NCBI RefSeq assembly: GCF_004765785.1
Contig: NZ_SBIT01000015.1
Coordinates: 1 to 64,000, forward strand
Origin: Halorussus ruber
GTDB lineage: Archaea; Halobacteriota; Halobacteria; Halobacteriales; Haladaptataceae
Length of the DNA: 64,000 bases
Direction of reading: 5' to 3'
Within the stretch, counting starts at the first letter, position 1; every line of letters begins with the position of its first letter. Of the stretch, positions 8,729-16,728 are shown piece by piece. Below the pieces are notes generated by a model. The model worked only from the letters and a program-made list of their open reading frames with translations, did no database searches and was not told the DNA's origin. A program made the position numbers and the translations under genes.

Positions 8729-9146
8729 AATCTATTACAAAATATGCGGTATGGGTATATAACTCTTTCCCGTAGTTGAGACAGGAGTTTTTAGTTGGTG
8801 AATCGTAGGCGCTGGATTGGATAGTCATAACTTATGGATACACTACGAATCTGTTTTCTCTCTGAGCCCCGCCAAAAGTAACCAGAGAGCGGTGCTGAGA
8901 GGACCGGGGGGAAATTTCTGTCAGTAATTCCTGGTCGGCGCGAGGAGAACCGGACTCGGACTCGTCACTCGGTAACGTCAGCCGGTGGGTCGACGGTCCG
9001 CGGCGCTGGAAGGTCGCCACCCGACCGTGACGAGTCGGACCGGCAGAAACGACGCGGCGAAGAAATCGAATCGAGCGCCGAGAAGGGTGGAGCAGCCGAA
9101 TCGAGCGTCGAGAAGGGCAGAGAAACCGAGAAAATCGGTGCGGCCG
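8729..9146. other. Intergenic region with a 30-bp direct repeat
   Basis: No convincing gene is seen. Two adjacent 30-bp units at 9067-9096 and 9097-9126 share CGAATCGAGCG, a C/T difference, then CGAGAAGGG. The reading frames covering this stretch are antisense or off-phase extensions with non-haloarchaeal composition. Confidence 0.5.
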
Positions 9147-10448
9147 TCAGTCCTCGGGTTCCCGAAGCAGTAACGCGCCGAGTCCAGACACGAGCGCCAG
9201 CACGCCGCCGACCGCGAACGCGGTGGGCCAACTGGTCTGGGTCACAAGCCAGCCCGCGACGCCGCCGCCGAAGATGCCGCCCCACATCTTGCCCGAGTAC
9301 AGCAGTGCGTAGTTGGCCGAGGAGTGCTTCTGACCGTAGTAGTCGCCCACGACGCTCGGGAACAGGGTGTACTGGGGACTCCAGAAGAACGTCGCAATCA
9401 CGACCGCCGCGAGGAATCCGAGCGAGGTCTGGGTCACGCCGAACCAGACCACCGCGAACAGGCCCAGTCCGCAGAGCGTGAACGAAATCGCCATCGCGCG
9501 CTCGCGGTCCACTCGGTCGGAGATGTCCCCGACCACGAGACGCCCGACGCCGCCCGCGAGGGGGAGCAGGGTCGCGCCAGCGGTCGCGGTCACGGCGTTC
9601 AACTCGACGTTCTGGGCGAACGAGACCACCTTCGCGGTCAGCATCAACCCGGCACCGCTGGCGAAGACGAACATGACGTACATCAGCCAGAACTGCCACG
9701 TCCGAATCATCTCGCGCCACGTGTACTGCTTGCCCCTCGCGTGAGCCGGAGTCGTGCCGCCGTCAGTCTCCTCTTCGGGGGCCTCGGCGGGGTTCTCTTC
9801 GGCGTCGGCGCTCGCGCCGGTCGCTCCGGCCCACCCGGTCGGCGGGTCTCGAAGCACGACCGCGCCGACGAGAATCCCGGCACCGATGAGAATCCCCATG
9901 TTGCGAAGCACGTCGGGGTAGCCCGCGACGGTCGCGTTCGCCCGGACGTAGGGCACGAACAGCGCGCTCCCTCCGGCGAAGGCCATCGTGCCGACCCCGG
10001 TGGTCAGCCCCCGGCGGTCGGGAAACCACTTCAGCGCGGTGTTGACCGCCACGGTGTAGACGATGCCGACCCCGATGGCTCCCAGCGAGTAGAGCAGGTA
10101 GAGTTGCCACACCTGGTCGGCGTACGCCAACCCGACGTAGCCGCCACCGGCCAGCACGCCCGCCAGCAGGGTCAGTCTCCTCGGTCCGTGGCGGTCCCGG
10201 TACCACCCGACCGGGAACTGCGACCCGGCCTGAAAGATGACGAACAGGGTGAACACGAACCCGAGCGCGGTCGGGTCGAGTTCGAGCGACCGCGCGATTG
10301 GCGACTCGATGGACGACCAGACGTACTGGTAGGGGCTGATGAGGCCCATCATCACCGCCGCGGCGGCGACCTGCCACCACCGCGAGAAGCCCAGCACGTC
10401 CCGCGCCCGAGCGGCGTAGTCGATGTCGGACTGCGACGACGCTGTCAT
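9147..10448 (-). CDS. MFS transporter, OFA (oxalate/formate antiporter-like) type
   Basis: The 433-residue protein has twelve predicted helices with a larger acidic loop between helices 6 and 7 (about residues 205-235). The loop after helix 2 carries GWYRDRHGPRR, the MFS motif A equivalent, and the second half repeats it as GDISDRVDRERA. The pattern near helix 4-5 (NTALKWFPDRRGLTTG) is characteristic of the OFA subgroup, which exchanges carboxylates; the actual substrate is unknown. It is divergent from the SdpI-like gene, with 101 bp between the two start codons. Confidence 0.88.
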   Translation of the reverse strand: MTASSQSDIDYAARARDVLGFSRWWQVAAAAVMMGLISPYQYVWSSIESPIARSLELDPTALGFVFTLFVIFQAGSQFPVGWYRDRHGPRRLTLLAGVLAGGGYVGLAYADQVWQLYLLYSLGAIGVGIVYTVAVNTALKWFPDRRGLTTGVGTMAFAGGSALFVPYVRANATVAGYPDVLRNMGILIGAGILVGAVVLRDPPTGWAGATGASADAEENPAEAPEEETDGGTTPAHARGKQYTWREMIRTWQFWLMYVMFVFASGAGLMLTAKVVSFAQNVELNAVTATAGATLLPLAGGVGRLVVGDISDRVDRERAMAISFTLCGLGLFAVVWFGVTQTSLGFLAAVVIATFFWSPQYTLFPSVVGDYYGQKHSSANYALLYSGKMWGGIFGGGVAGWLVTQTSWPTAFAVGGVLALVSGLGALLLREPED

Positions 10449-10519
10449 TACCCGAAACTATCTGGGACCTCCAATGAGGGTTGCGCTTTCGGCAGTTCGT
10501 CGGGCGTCTCGGCCCCAGA

Positions 10520-10527
10520 TTTATATA
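10520..10527 (+). promoter_or_regulatory. TATA box of the SdpI-like gene
   Basis: TTTATATA is centred about 26 nt before the ATG at 10550, so this gene is probably leaderless. This spacing is the reason for choosing that start over an in-frame codon at 10481. Confidence 0.7.
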
Positions 10528-10549
10528 CAGAAGGAGACAAGTTCGCGTC

Positions 10550-11191
10550 ATGAACCTCCGACGACACTATCTCGCGGGTATCGGCCTCGTGGCGCTCTCG
10601 GCGGTCCTGAGCCTGCTGGCGTATCCCGAGATGCCCGCCGAGATGGCGACCCACTGGAACGCCGCTGGCGAAATCGACGGCCAGACGCCCAAACTCGCCG
10701 CGCTCGCGCTGTTCCCCGGTCTGTCGGCGTTCATGCTCGTCCTGTTCGCGGCGCTCCCCCGAATCGACCCCCTCGGCGAGAACGTCGCCCAGTTCCGCGA
10801 GCAGTACGACACCTTCGTCGTCCTCCTGCTCGCGTTTCTGGTCTACCTCCACCTCCTCGTCGTCGCGGCCAACGCGGGCTACGAGTTCGAGATGGTCCAA
10901 GCGCTCGCGCCCGCCGTCGGCGCGCTCTACTACTACGTCGGCGTCCTCTCGGCTCACGCCGAGCGCAACTGGTTCGTCGGCATTCGGACCCCGTGGACCA
11001 TCTCCAGCGACGAGGTCTGGGACCGGACTCACGAGCGAGTCGCCCCGCTGTTCAAACTCGCTGGCGTCGTGGCCGCGCTGGCCGCGCTGGTTCCGGCCTA
11101 CGCCGAGGCGCTTCTGGCCGCCCCGGTCGCCGCGGTCGCGCTCTACGCCACGGTCTACTCCTACGTGGAGTACCGCCGGGTCGCGGCGTAG
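10550..11191 (+). CDS. SdpI-like DUF1648 membrane protein
   Basis: The 213-residue protein begins with a DUF1648 segment whose signature MATHWNAAGEIDG is clear at about residues 27-39. A second conserved block NWFVGIRTPWTISSDEVWDRTH follows at about 140-161, as in the SdpI family (bacterial SdpI is an immunity and signalling protein). About five or six membrane helices are predicted. In archaea the role is unknown. It is a single gene with its own promoter. Confidence 0.85.
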   Translation: MNLRRHYLAGIGLVALSAVLSLLAYPEMPAEMATHWNAAGEIDGQTPKLAALALFPGLSAFMLVLFAALPRIDPLGENVAQFREQYDTFVVLLLAFLVYLHLLVVAANAGYEFEMVQALAPAVGALYYYVGVLSAHAERNWFVGIRTPWTISSDEVWDRTHERVAPLFKLAGVVAALAALVPAYAEALLAAPVAAVALYATVYSYVEYRRVAA

Positions 11192-11211
11192 AATCCGATT
11201 TTACTTCCGGC

Positions 11212-11628
11212 TTATCGCAGCGCGGCCACGAGGCCGCGCCACGTCGAGAAGAAGACGATGCCGACGCTCGTCACGACGAGCGCGAACGAAAGCGGCGAGT
11301 TGCCGTGGAACAGCGCGGTCGCGCGGAGCGCCAGTCCGACGGCGGCCGCGAGGACCCACGCGCTCGCCGCCCGGAGGATGGCCGTCTTGACCGTCCGGGT
11401 CGCGTCAGTGGCGTAGACGCCCACCGCGAGCGACGCGACGACCCAGCCGAGGAGGAACGGAGCGATGGTATCGGCGACGACCAGTGGCGATTCGACGGGG
11501 TTCACGTTGTGCTGGAGTTCGCCCAGCACGAGGAAACTGATCAGGACCAGCAGGTCTCCCACCGCGAGGAGCGCGGTACTCGGCGAGCGGGACACCCGCG
11601 ACCCGAGGAGTTCTTCGGCGTTGCTCAT
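11212..11628 (-). CDS. DUF3054-type membrane protein
   Basis: The 138-residue protein has four predicted helices. The start at 11628 gives MSNAEELLG and matches the beginning of the hydrophobic part. The conserved feel of LLVLISFLVLGELQHN fits DUF3054, a family of unknown function found in haloarchaea and actinobacteria. It lies 26 bp downstream of the HTH-10 regulator on the same strand and may be cotranscribed with it. Confidence 0.75.
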   Translation of the reverse strand: MSNAEELLGSRVSRSPSTALLAVGDLLVLISFLVLGELQHNVNPVESPLVVADTIAPFLLGWVVASLAVGVYATDATRTVKTAILRAASAWVLAAAVGLALRATALFHGNSPLSFALVVTSVGIVFFSTWRGLVAALR

Positions 11629-11654
11629 ACCCGCGAGTTGGGGCCGGTGCGTTA

Positions 11655-12299
11655 TCACTCCCGCGGTGCGACCTCGGCGAGGAACCAGTCGACGACTGCG
11701 CCCTCGGCGCGCTGAAGTATGTCGCTGGCGGTGGCCTTCGAGACGTCGAGGGACTCGGCGACTTCGGTGAGGGTCGCGGTCCGGGGCGTCTCGTAGTAGC
11801 CCTGTTGTGCCGCGGCCCGGAGGACCTCCAGTTGGCGGTCGGTCAGCAAGTCGTCGGCCGGGCCGGACTCGACTCCGCGGACGTACTCGACTTCGAACTC
11901 GACGCCGAACTCCGCCAGCGCCTCGCCGAAGGCCGCGAGTCGGTCGTCGGTGGTCGTCGTCTCCCACGTCGTCCGGCCGTCGCGTATCTCGAAGGGGGTG
12001 CGAAGCGGGACGCCCGCCTTCCAGACCGGGAGGAGCGGCAAGGGGTCTCGGGTCTCGACTTGGAGGAGCGCCTCGTCGTCGCGCTTCCAGAGGAGCGCGA
12101 GGTCGGTCACGTCCTCGCGGCGCTCGATGGCCGAGACGACCGGCACCGGGTCGTCCGAGACTAACTCGACCAGCGCGACCCCGGTCCCGTTCCCGCCGAG
12201 CGTGGCGACGACTCGAAAGGTGGTCTCGGGGTACTCGGTCGAGAGCGAGTGAATCCACGTCCCCTCGGGGAGCGTGATTGCGAGTCTGGCCTGTGGCAT
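11655..12299 (-). CDS. HTH-10 (bacterio-opsin activator type) transcription regulator
   Basis: The 214-residue protein has an N-terminal ligand or sensor-like region (about 1-150) and a C-terminal HTH-10 domain opening with LTDRQLEVLRAA and continuing TLTEVAESLDVSKATASDILQRAE. Haloarchaeal members of the Bat family regulate redox, light and metabolic genes. The start MPQARL at 12299 is favoured over an upstream Met because a TATA-like GGTTAAAAATAG lies about 35 nt further upstream. It is divergent from the histidine-containing membrane protein at 12418, which is a plausible target. Confidence 0.88.
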   Translation of the reverse strand: MPQARLAITLPEGTWIHSLSTEYPETTFRVVATLGGNGTGVALVELVSDDPVPVVSAIERREDVTDLALLWKRDDEALLQVETRDPLPLLPVWKAGVPLRTPFEIRDGRTTWETTTTDDRLAAFGEALAEFGVEFEVEYVRGVESGPADDLLTDRQLEVLRAAAQQGYYETPRTATLTEVAESLDVSKATASDILQRAEGAVVDWFLAEVAPRE

Positions 12300-12417
12300 G
12301 TCGCGTTCTCGTTTCGAGGGAAGGTCCACAATCGGTTAAAAATAGATACTAACATGTTCGAAGGAGACTCGCAGGTTCGGGCGAAGGGCTACCCTCGGCC
12401 CGCGCGAAGTCAGCAAC
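12300..12417. promoter_or_regulatory. Divergent promoter between HTH-10 gene and membrane oxidase-like gene
   Basis: The A/T-rich stretch around 12335-12355 (TTAAAAATAGATACTAACATG) is the only TATA-like sequence in the gap and could serve either direction. The arrangement suggests that the regulator may control both its own gene and the divergent one. This is inference from layout. Confidence 0.4.
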
Positions 12418-13845
12418 GTGACGACTAACACGACCGAGACGACCGAAACGACCGCGACTGCTCGGACTCCCGAGATGGGCGCGCGGACGAACCCGTTCTT
12501 CCTGATGGCGGGCCTCTACCTGACGGTGGGCCTGCTGGCGGTGGGCGGAAAGCTCGCTGGCGGGACGGGGCTGATAGACGCGCTCCCTCGACTCCGGTGG
12601 CTGACCATCCACTTCGTCACCATCGGCGCGATGACCCAAGCCCTGTTCGGCGCGCTCCCGAGCCTCGCGGCGTCGGTGCGGAAGGGTGAGTCGAGAGTGA
12701 ACGGAGAGTCAGCGGGGAAGGATGAGACGCCGCCCGCGCGAGGCCGGTGGCTCCAGTGGCTGGCGCTGAACGCGAGCTATCCCCTCGTCCTCCTCGGGAT
12801 GGCGACCGGCGCGCTGACGACGGCCGCGGTCGGCGCGACCGGCGTGCTGTTCGCGCTGGCGCTCCTCGTGGCGTCGGTCTACCGGACGAATCTGGGCGGT
12901 CGAGGAGCTGACGGCTCCGAGAGCGACGCCGCGGGCGGGGGACTGCTCCGGTACTACGCGATTGCGCCGTGGTTCCTCGGCGTCGGCCTCCTCGCGGCGT
13001 TCGGGATGCTCCTGAACTACCACGGCCCGGGCGGCTACTTCGGGAGTCTGGAGGCCCACGTCCACGCGAACGTCTGGGGCTTCCTCGCGCTCGTGGCCGC
13101 CGGGACGTTGCTGGCCGTGATTCCGGCGCTGGCCGACGCGGAACTGCGCTACCCGCGACTGGTGCCCGTGACGTTCTGGGGCGTGACCCTCGGCGCGGTG
13201 GGCCTCGTGGCCGGGCCGTGGCTGGCGATAAACCCCCTGACGATGGCCGGACTCGCCGTCTACGTCGTCGGGACGCTCGCCCTGCTGGCGAACCTCGTCG
13301 GGACGTGGCGGGCCGGTGGAGAGTGGACGGACTCGCGGTTCGCCCACGTCCTCGGCGCGTACGTCTGGCTGGTCTTCCCCGTCCCGTGGGCACCGCTGGT
13401 GTTGCTGTTCCCCGAGACGGTCCCTGCGGCGGGCATCGAAGCCGCGGCCATCGAGGGACTGGTCTTCGGGTGGATGCTCCAGTTGGCGATGGCCCTCCTG
13501 CCGAGCGTCGTGGTGGCCCTGCGCGAGACGCCCGGCGACGTTCGGAAATCTATCGGCGAGGCCGCCCACCGACCGCCGTGGCTCGGCGTCCTCGCCGTCA
13601 ACGCGGGGATGCTCGCGCTCTGGACGACCGCCTTCCCGGCGTTCGGCGCGGTCGAGGAGTTGCTGACGCTCGGCGGGTACGCGCTCGTCGGCCTCGCGTG
13701 GCTCGGGTTCCTGCCCGGCCTCTGGCGGGCGTTGCTCGGCGAGGAGGAACTGAATCGCGGGGCAGACCGCGGCCCGGACCGCGGTCCCGCTCGCGGCCGT
13801 GACGCGGAGCAGGTCGGCGAGGGCGCGGAGAGCCTGTCGGACTGA
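12418..13845 (+). CDS. Polytopic membrane protein with conserved histidines, NnrS or heme-copper oxidase I-like
   Basis: The 475-residue protein starts at GTG and has about twelve predicted helices. Histidines sit inside or at the edges of helices in patterns such as LTIHFVTIGAMTQALFG and EAHVHANVWGFLALV. This resembles the heme-binding fold of NnrS and subunit-I-like proteins, but I cannot assign a subfamily. A low-complexity hydrophilic loop is present near residues 88-112, and the C terminus is charged and disordered. If it binds heme it could take part in NO or oxygen handling. The neighbouring HTH-10 regulator fits a redox-controlled gene. Confidence 0.6.
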   Translation: MTTNTTETTETTATARTPEMGARTNPFFLMAGLYLTVGLLAVGGKLAGGTGLIDALPRLRWLTIHFVTIGAMTQALFGALPSLAASVRKGESRVNGESAGKDETPPARGRWLQWLALNASYPLVLLGMATGALTTAAVGATGVLFALALLVASVYRTNLGGRGADGSESDAAGGGLLRYYAIAPWFLGVGLLAAFGMLLNYHGPGGYFGSLEAHVHANVWGFLALVAAGTLLAVIPALADAELRYPRLVPVTFWGVTLGAVGLVAGPWLAINPLTMAGLAVYVVGTLALLANLVGTWRAGGEWTDSRFAHVLGAYVWLVFPVPWAPLVLLFPETVPAAGIEAAAIEGLVFGWMLQLAMALLPSVVVALRETPGDVRKSIGEAAHRPPWLGVLAVNAGMLALWTTAFPAFGAVEELLTLGGYALVGLAWLGFLPGLWRALLGEEELNRGADRGPDRGPARGRDAEQVGEGAESLSD

Positions 13846-13854
13846 CTCGGAAAA

Positions 13855-14445
13855 TCAGTCGTTTCCGGGTGCGCGACCGACGACGGTGTACTCGAAGCCC
13901 CGCGACCGGAACTTGGCGTCGAGGCCCGCCTCGGCGACTTTGCGCCCGAGGTCCTCGGGCGCGAAGAACGTCGAGTCGAAGCCGTAGAGGTGTTCGCCAG
14001 CCTCGACGAGTCGGCCGACCGGCGCGGTCGGGTCGATTTCCCAAATCACGAGGACGCCGCCGGGTCGGAGCGCGCGGGCCGCCTCGGCGATGGTCTCCTC
14101 CGGGTCGCCGACGTGGTGGAGCGCGTCCACAATTGTGACGGCATCGACGCTCTCGTCGGCGAACGGCAGGCTCGCGGCGTCTGCCCGAACGGCCTCGAAC
14201 CCCTTCCGGCAGGCTTGGCGGGTCATCCCCTCGGCGGCGTCGACGACGATGCGCTCGCTGGCGTCGAAGGCCGCCGCGCCGCGCCCGGTGCCTCCGCCCA
14301 CGTCGAGGACGCGCTCGATGTCCCGGTCGGCGAACTCGAGCGCCGCGCGCAACTCGTCCTCGTCGGCGGTCGGCACGACCCAATCGTAGAACCGCGCGAA
14401 GCGGTCGAACGTCGCCGTGTCGCCGATGGAGTGACTTCCGGACAT
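13855..14445 (-). CDS. Class I SAM-dependent methyltransferase
   Basis: The 196-residue protein carries motif I as VLDVGGGTGRGA near residues 40-51, then motif II/III elements (ADAASLPFADESVDAVTIVDALHHV) as in the UbiE/Methyltransf_11 group. It is short for a quinone methyltransferase and the substrate is unknown. Its start codon overlaps the stop region of the upstream 68-residue membrane protein gene, which suggests translational coupling. Confidence 0.88.
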   Translation of the reverse strand: MSGSHSIGDTATFDRFARFYDWVVPTADEDELRAALEFADRDIERVLDVGGGTGRGAAAFDASERIVVDAAEGMTRQACRKGFEAVRADAASLPFADESVDAVTIVDALHHVGDPEETIAEAARALRPGGVLVIWEIDPTAPVGRLVEAGEHLYGFDSTFFAPEDLGRKVAEAGLDAKFRSRGFEYTVVGRAPGND

Positions 14446-14651
14446 TACTCCTCGCTACGACCGCGGCCGCGCCGGGCCAACACCCAGAGGACGATGACGA
14501 TTCCTTCCACGCGGGCGACGGTGTAGACCCACTCTTTGAGCGCCACCTCCTCGCCGCCCTTCGCGGCGCGCCGCATCCAGAAATCGACCATTCGGCGCGG
14601 GAAGAGGACCTCCAGCACGCCGATTGCGAGAAGTGCTAGTCGGGTGACCAT
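14445..14651 (-). CDS. Small membrane protein upstream of methyltransferase
   Basis: The 68-residue protein has one N-terminal hydrophobic segment (about 3-17), an amphipathic middle part and a second hydrophobic segment (about 46-59) with a basic end. I do not recognise the family. Its last bases overlap the methyltransferase start, so the two genes form an operon. Confidence 0.65.
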   Translation of the reverse strand: MVTRLALLAIGVLEVLFPRRMVDFWMRRAAKGGEEVALKEWVYTVARVEGIVIVLWVLARRGRGRSEE

Positions 14652-14738
14652 GTCCCGGCGTACACCGAGAAATCACAAGAGTGTGTCGCCGGTCGAGTCG
14701 GCGTGAAGGGGTATCGAGAAATGTATAAACATCCTTAG

Positions 14739-14762
14739 TAAATATAATTATTGTTTAAATAT
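14739..14762 (+). promoter_or_regulatory. TATA-like tract upstream of structured element C
   Basis: Two A/T tracts, TAAATATAATT and TTTAAATAT, are suitable TATA boxes for a plus-strand transcript starting near 14785. That transcript would run through a small hairpin (GACGCGGCC/GGCCGCGTC, 14780-14799) and then structured element C. A reading frame starting ATG at 14771 is open but continues through element C and looks non-coding there. Confidence 0.5.
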
Positions 14763-14862
14763 AGACAAAGATGTCTGACGACGCGGCCACGGCCGCGTCT
14801 CCGGACGTTCAAAATCTCCCGCGACCCCAAGAGTTCTGCGCAGAGAAGCGCCGCCACCCACG

Positions 14863-15031
14863 GCTTCGCTCGGCCAATCAACCGATTCCTGGCGGACTGA
14901 AAGGGCGAGCGGGGTTCGCGGGCCGTCAGGCCCGTGGTCGTCTCCGGCGGCCCTATTCGCGGACCGGGCGGTGCGGAGAGGTCCGCGAATATCTGCCGGA
15001 GCGACCGCGAACCGCGCGAGGGCTTTCGAGG
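14863..15031 (+). repeat. Recurrent structured element, copy C (upstream of the cyclodeaminase gene)
   Basis: One upstream unit (CTTCGCTCGGCCAATCAACC) leads into TGGCGGACTGAAAGGGCG. The basal stem is GGTTCGCG / CGCGAACC and the middle stem is CTCCGGC / GCCGGAG. The inner stem is the longest of all copies, TATTCGCGGACC / GGTCCGCGAATA, closing the loop GGGCGGTGCGGAGA. An extra hairpin GGGCC-GTCA-GGCCC (14920-14933) sits after the 5' basal strand. The end is GAGGGCTTTCGAGG. It lies 140 nt before the ATG at 15172, in the same direction. Confidence 0.75.
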
Positions 15032-15171
15032 ATACTGCTGTCCTATCAATTCCTGCGGTTCAGAACGCGAGGCTTTCGAGACCACGACTCTAGTGGTATA
15101 TCTGAACGCGACACGACTTCATCCTAGCCGGTGCCTCAACGACTTTGAGGCTGGACTGTGTTGTCCCGGCC

Positions 15172-16170
15172 ATGACCGAGGCAGTCTTTCTGACTAGCGA
15201 GGAGGTCGCCGGACTCGCGTCGCCCGCCGAATACGTCGAGGCAGTGCGCGAGGGCTACCGCCAGCGAGGCGAGGGCGCACCGGCCCGACCGCGAGCGAAG
15301 TTGACCAACGCCGACCCGCCGGGGATGCTGACCGACTACTCGGCCATCCTCCCCGAGACCGGCGCGATGGGCGGGTACATGTACGCCGCCGGGTTCGGCG
15401 AGGAGGACGCGTGGTTCATGACGCCGCTGTTCGACGCCGAGTCGGGCGAACCGCTCGCGCTGCTGGACGGCGCGAGCATGAATCCCTTCAAGACCGGCGC
15501 GGCTGGCGCGGTCGGCACCGACGCGCTGGCCCGCGAGGACGCCGAGACGCTGGCGGTCATCGGCGCGGGCTCGCAAGCCCGCGGCCAGCTCCGCGCCATC
15601 GACACCGTTCGGGACCTCGAAAGCGTCTGGGTCTACTCGCCGACCAAGGAGTCCCGCGAGGAGTTCGCGGCCGAGATGAACGAGCAAATCGACCCCTCGG
15701 TCGCCGCCGTCGCCTCCAGCGCGGCCGCCGTCGAGGAGGCCGACATCGTCGTCACCGCCACCACCGCGGGCGACCCCGTCTTCGACGGCGACTTGCTAGC
15801 GGCGGGGACCCACGTCACCGCGATGGGCCAGTACCACCCCAACAAGCGCGAACTCGACGCCAGAACCATCGAGCGCGCCAAGTACGTGCCGGACCTCCGC
15901 GACCGCGTCGAGCAGGACGCCGGGTCGTTCATCGCGGCGCTCGACGAAGGAGCCATCTCGGAGGACCACGTCCACGCGGAACTCGGCGAAGTAGTCGCGG
16001 GCGAAGCGCCGGGCAGGGAGTCCGACGAGGAAATCACGGTCTTCGACAGCGGCGGCACCGGCATCGAGACGGTCGCGTCGGCCCACATGCTCTACGAGAA
16101 GGCCAAAGACGAGGGTCTCGGCTCGGAAATCTCGTTCGCTCCGGCGAGCGAGGCGCTCACGGGTCGATAA
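15172..16170 (+). CDS. Ornithine cyclodeaminase / mu-crystallin / alanine dehydrogenase family protein
   Basis: The 332-residue protein has the NAD(P)-binding motif VIGAGSQARGQL near residues 126-137 and the typical N-terminal block MLTDYSAILPETGAMGGYMYAAG. Members include archaeal alanine dehydrogenase, ornithine cyclodeaminase and ketimine reductases. I cannot separate these by eye, though the neutral name 'ornithine cyclodeaminase family' is safe. The ATG at 15172 is preferred to a TTG at 15145. Structured element C lies upstream. Confidence 0.9.
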   Translation: MTEAVFLTSEEVAGLASPAEYVEAVREGYRQRGEGAPARPRAKLTNADPPGMLTDYSAILPETGAMGGYMYAAGFGEEDAWFMTPLFDAESGEPLALLDGASMNPFKTGAAGAVGTDALAREDAETLAVIGAGSQARGQLRAIDTVRDLESVWVYSPTKESREEFAAEMNEQIDPSVAAVASSAAAVEEADIVVTATTAGDPVFDGDLLAAGTHVTAMGQYHPNKRELDARTIERAKYVPDLRDRVEQDAGSFIAALDEGAISEDHVHAELGEVVAGEAPGRESDEEITVFDSGGTGIETVASAHMLYEKAKDEGLGSEISFAPASEALTGR

Positions 16171-16445
16171 TTCGGAGAAGTGAGACAGCGAAGGCGAGTC
16201 ACGCCTGTTCAGGCCGCCAGCATCATCGCCGCGATGAACGACGAGTTGGTCCCGGCCTTGGTTTCGTTTTTCTTGCGCTCTACGTCCGTCAGATTACGAG
16301 GGTGTTGCCATCGCATACCTCTACAAAATATTTACTCACACTTGAGTATGTTGCTCTGGTTATGGGTTGCCAGAGGCTCGCAAATCACTTGTGATGGCAT
16401 GGCACAAATGACGTAAGATTTTTAAATTTCTGATACAACATCTCG
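16171..16445. other. AT-rich island, left part
   Basis: Base composition shifts to A/T-rich here compared with the genes on both sides. The region holds a possible 35-residue gene on the minus strand and the TATA box of a candidate RNA gene. No transposase or integrase remnant is recognisable. Confidence 0.5.
16209..16316 (-). CDS. Possible small protein of 35 residues
   Basis: The frame starts at an ATG (16316) and ends at TGA (16209-16211). The peptide reads MRWQHPRNLTDVERKKNETK followed by AGTNSSFIAAMMLAA, and its second half uses GC-rich haloarchaeal codons although the surroundings are A/T-rich. It could be a real small gene or the surviving 3' end of a larger, lost gene. A TATA-like AAATATTTT lies about 20 nt upstream. 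No family recognised. Confidence 0.35.
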   Translation of the reverse strand: MRWQHPRNLTDVERKKNETKAGTNSSFIAAMMLAA

Positions 16446-16685
16446 GTAGGTGAGCCCTACCTGAAACACCTATAGCCGGGACACATCCACGCCAAGGGTC
16501 CTTCCGAACCCAATGACAAGAAAAAACGAATCACCTGGCTATAGTATAGTGAAAATAAAAGTAGAGCGAGTTAGCCTCTCAGTTCGGTTGAAATCTAGGC
16601 ACATCTGCCTTAGTGCCTTGTTAGTTGGTCTAACCGGAAGGTTAGTACTCTAATCAGCGTCTCGGGCTCACCATCGGACTTTTAA
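16446..16685 (+). ncRNA. Candidate structured RNA gene
   Basis: A TATA box TTTTTAAATTT at 16419-16429 predicts a start near 16449. The expected start is also the start of GGTGAGCCC (16449-16457), which pairs perfectly with GGGCTCACC (16664-16672). Inside are CTATAGCC (16470-16477) with GGCTATAG (16537-16544), GGGT...ACCC (16496-16511) and CTAGGCA...TGCCTTAG (16595-16613). A T-rich end, ACTTTTAATTT, follows the closing stem. Promoter, closing stem and terminator together suggest a folded RNA of about 235 nt. No known family is recognised, and it is much shorter than archaeal RNase P RNA. Confidence 0.5.
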
Positions 16686-16728
16686 TTTAGAAAACAACTA
16701 TATGAAATAATAGTGTGACGATGAGTTC

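Noticed and set aside
8965-9720. 251-residue frame on the minus strand overlapping the MFS gene
   Set aside because: Arg/Asp-rich shadow frame of the transporter gene; no domain is visible.
14771-15127. 118-residue gene starting MSDDAATAASPDVQ
   Set aside because: The first codons look coding and a TATA tract is near, but the frame passes through structured element C, where it becomes Arg-rich, and the start region itself folds into a perfect hairpin.
16470-16520. Resemblance of GCCAAGGGTCCTTCCGAACCC to part of 5S rRNA
   Set aside because: The match to the 5S loop region is short and the flanks do not form the 5S helices; the predicted RNA is twice as long. Treated as a different candidate RNA.
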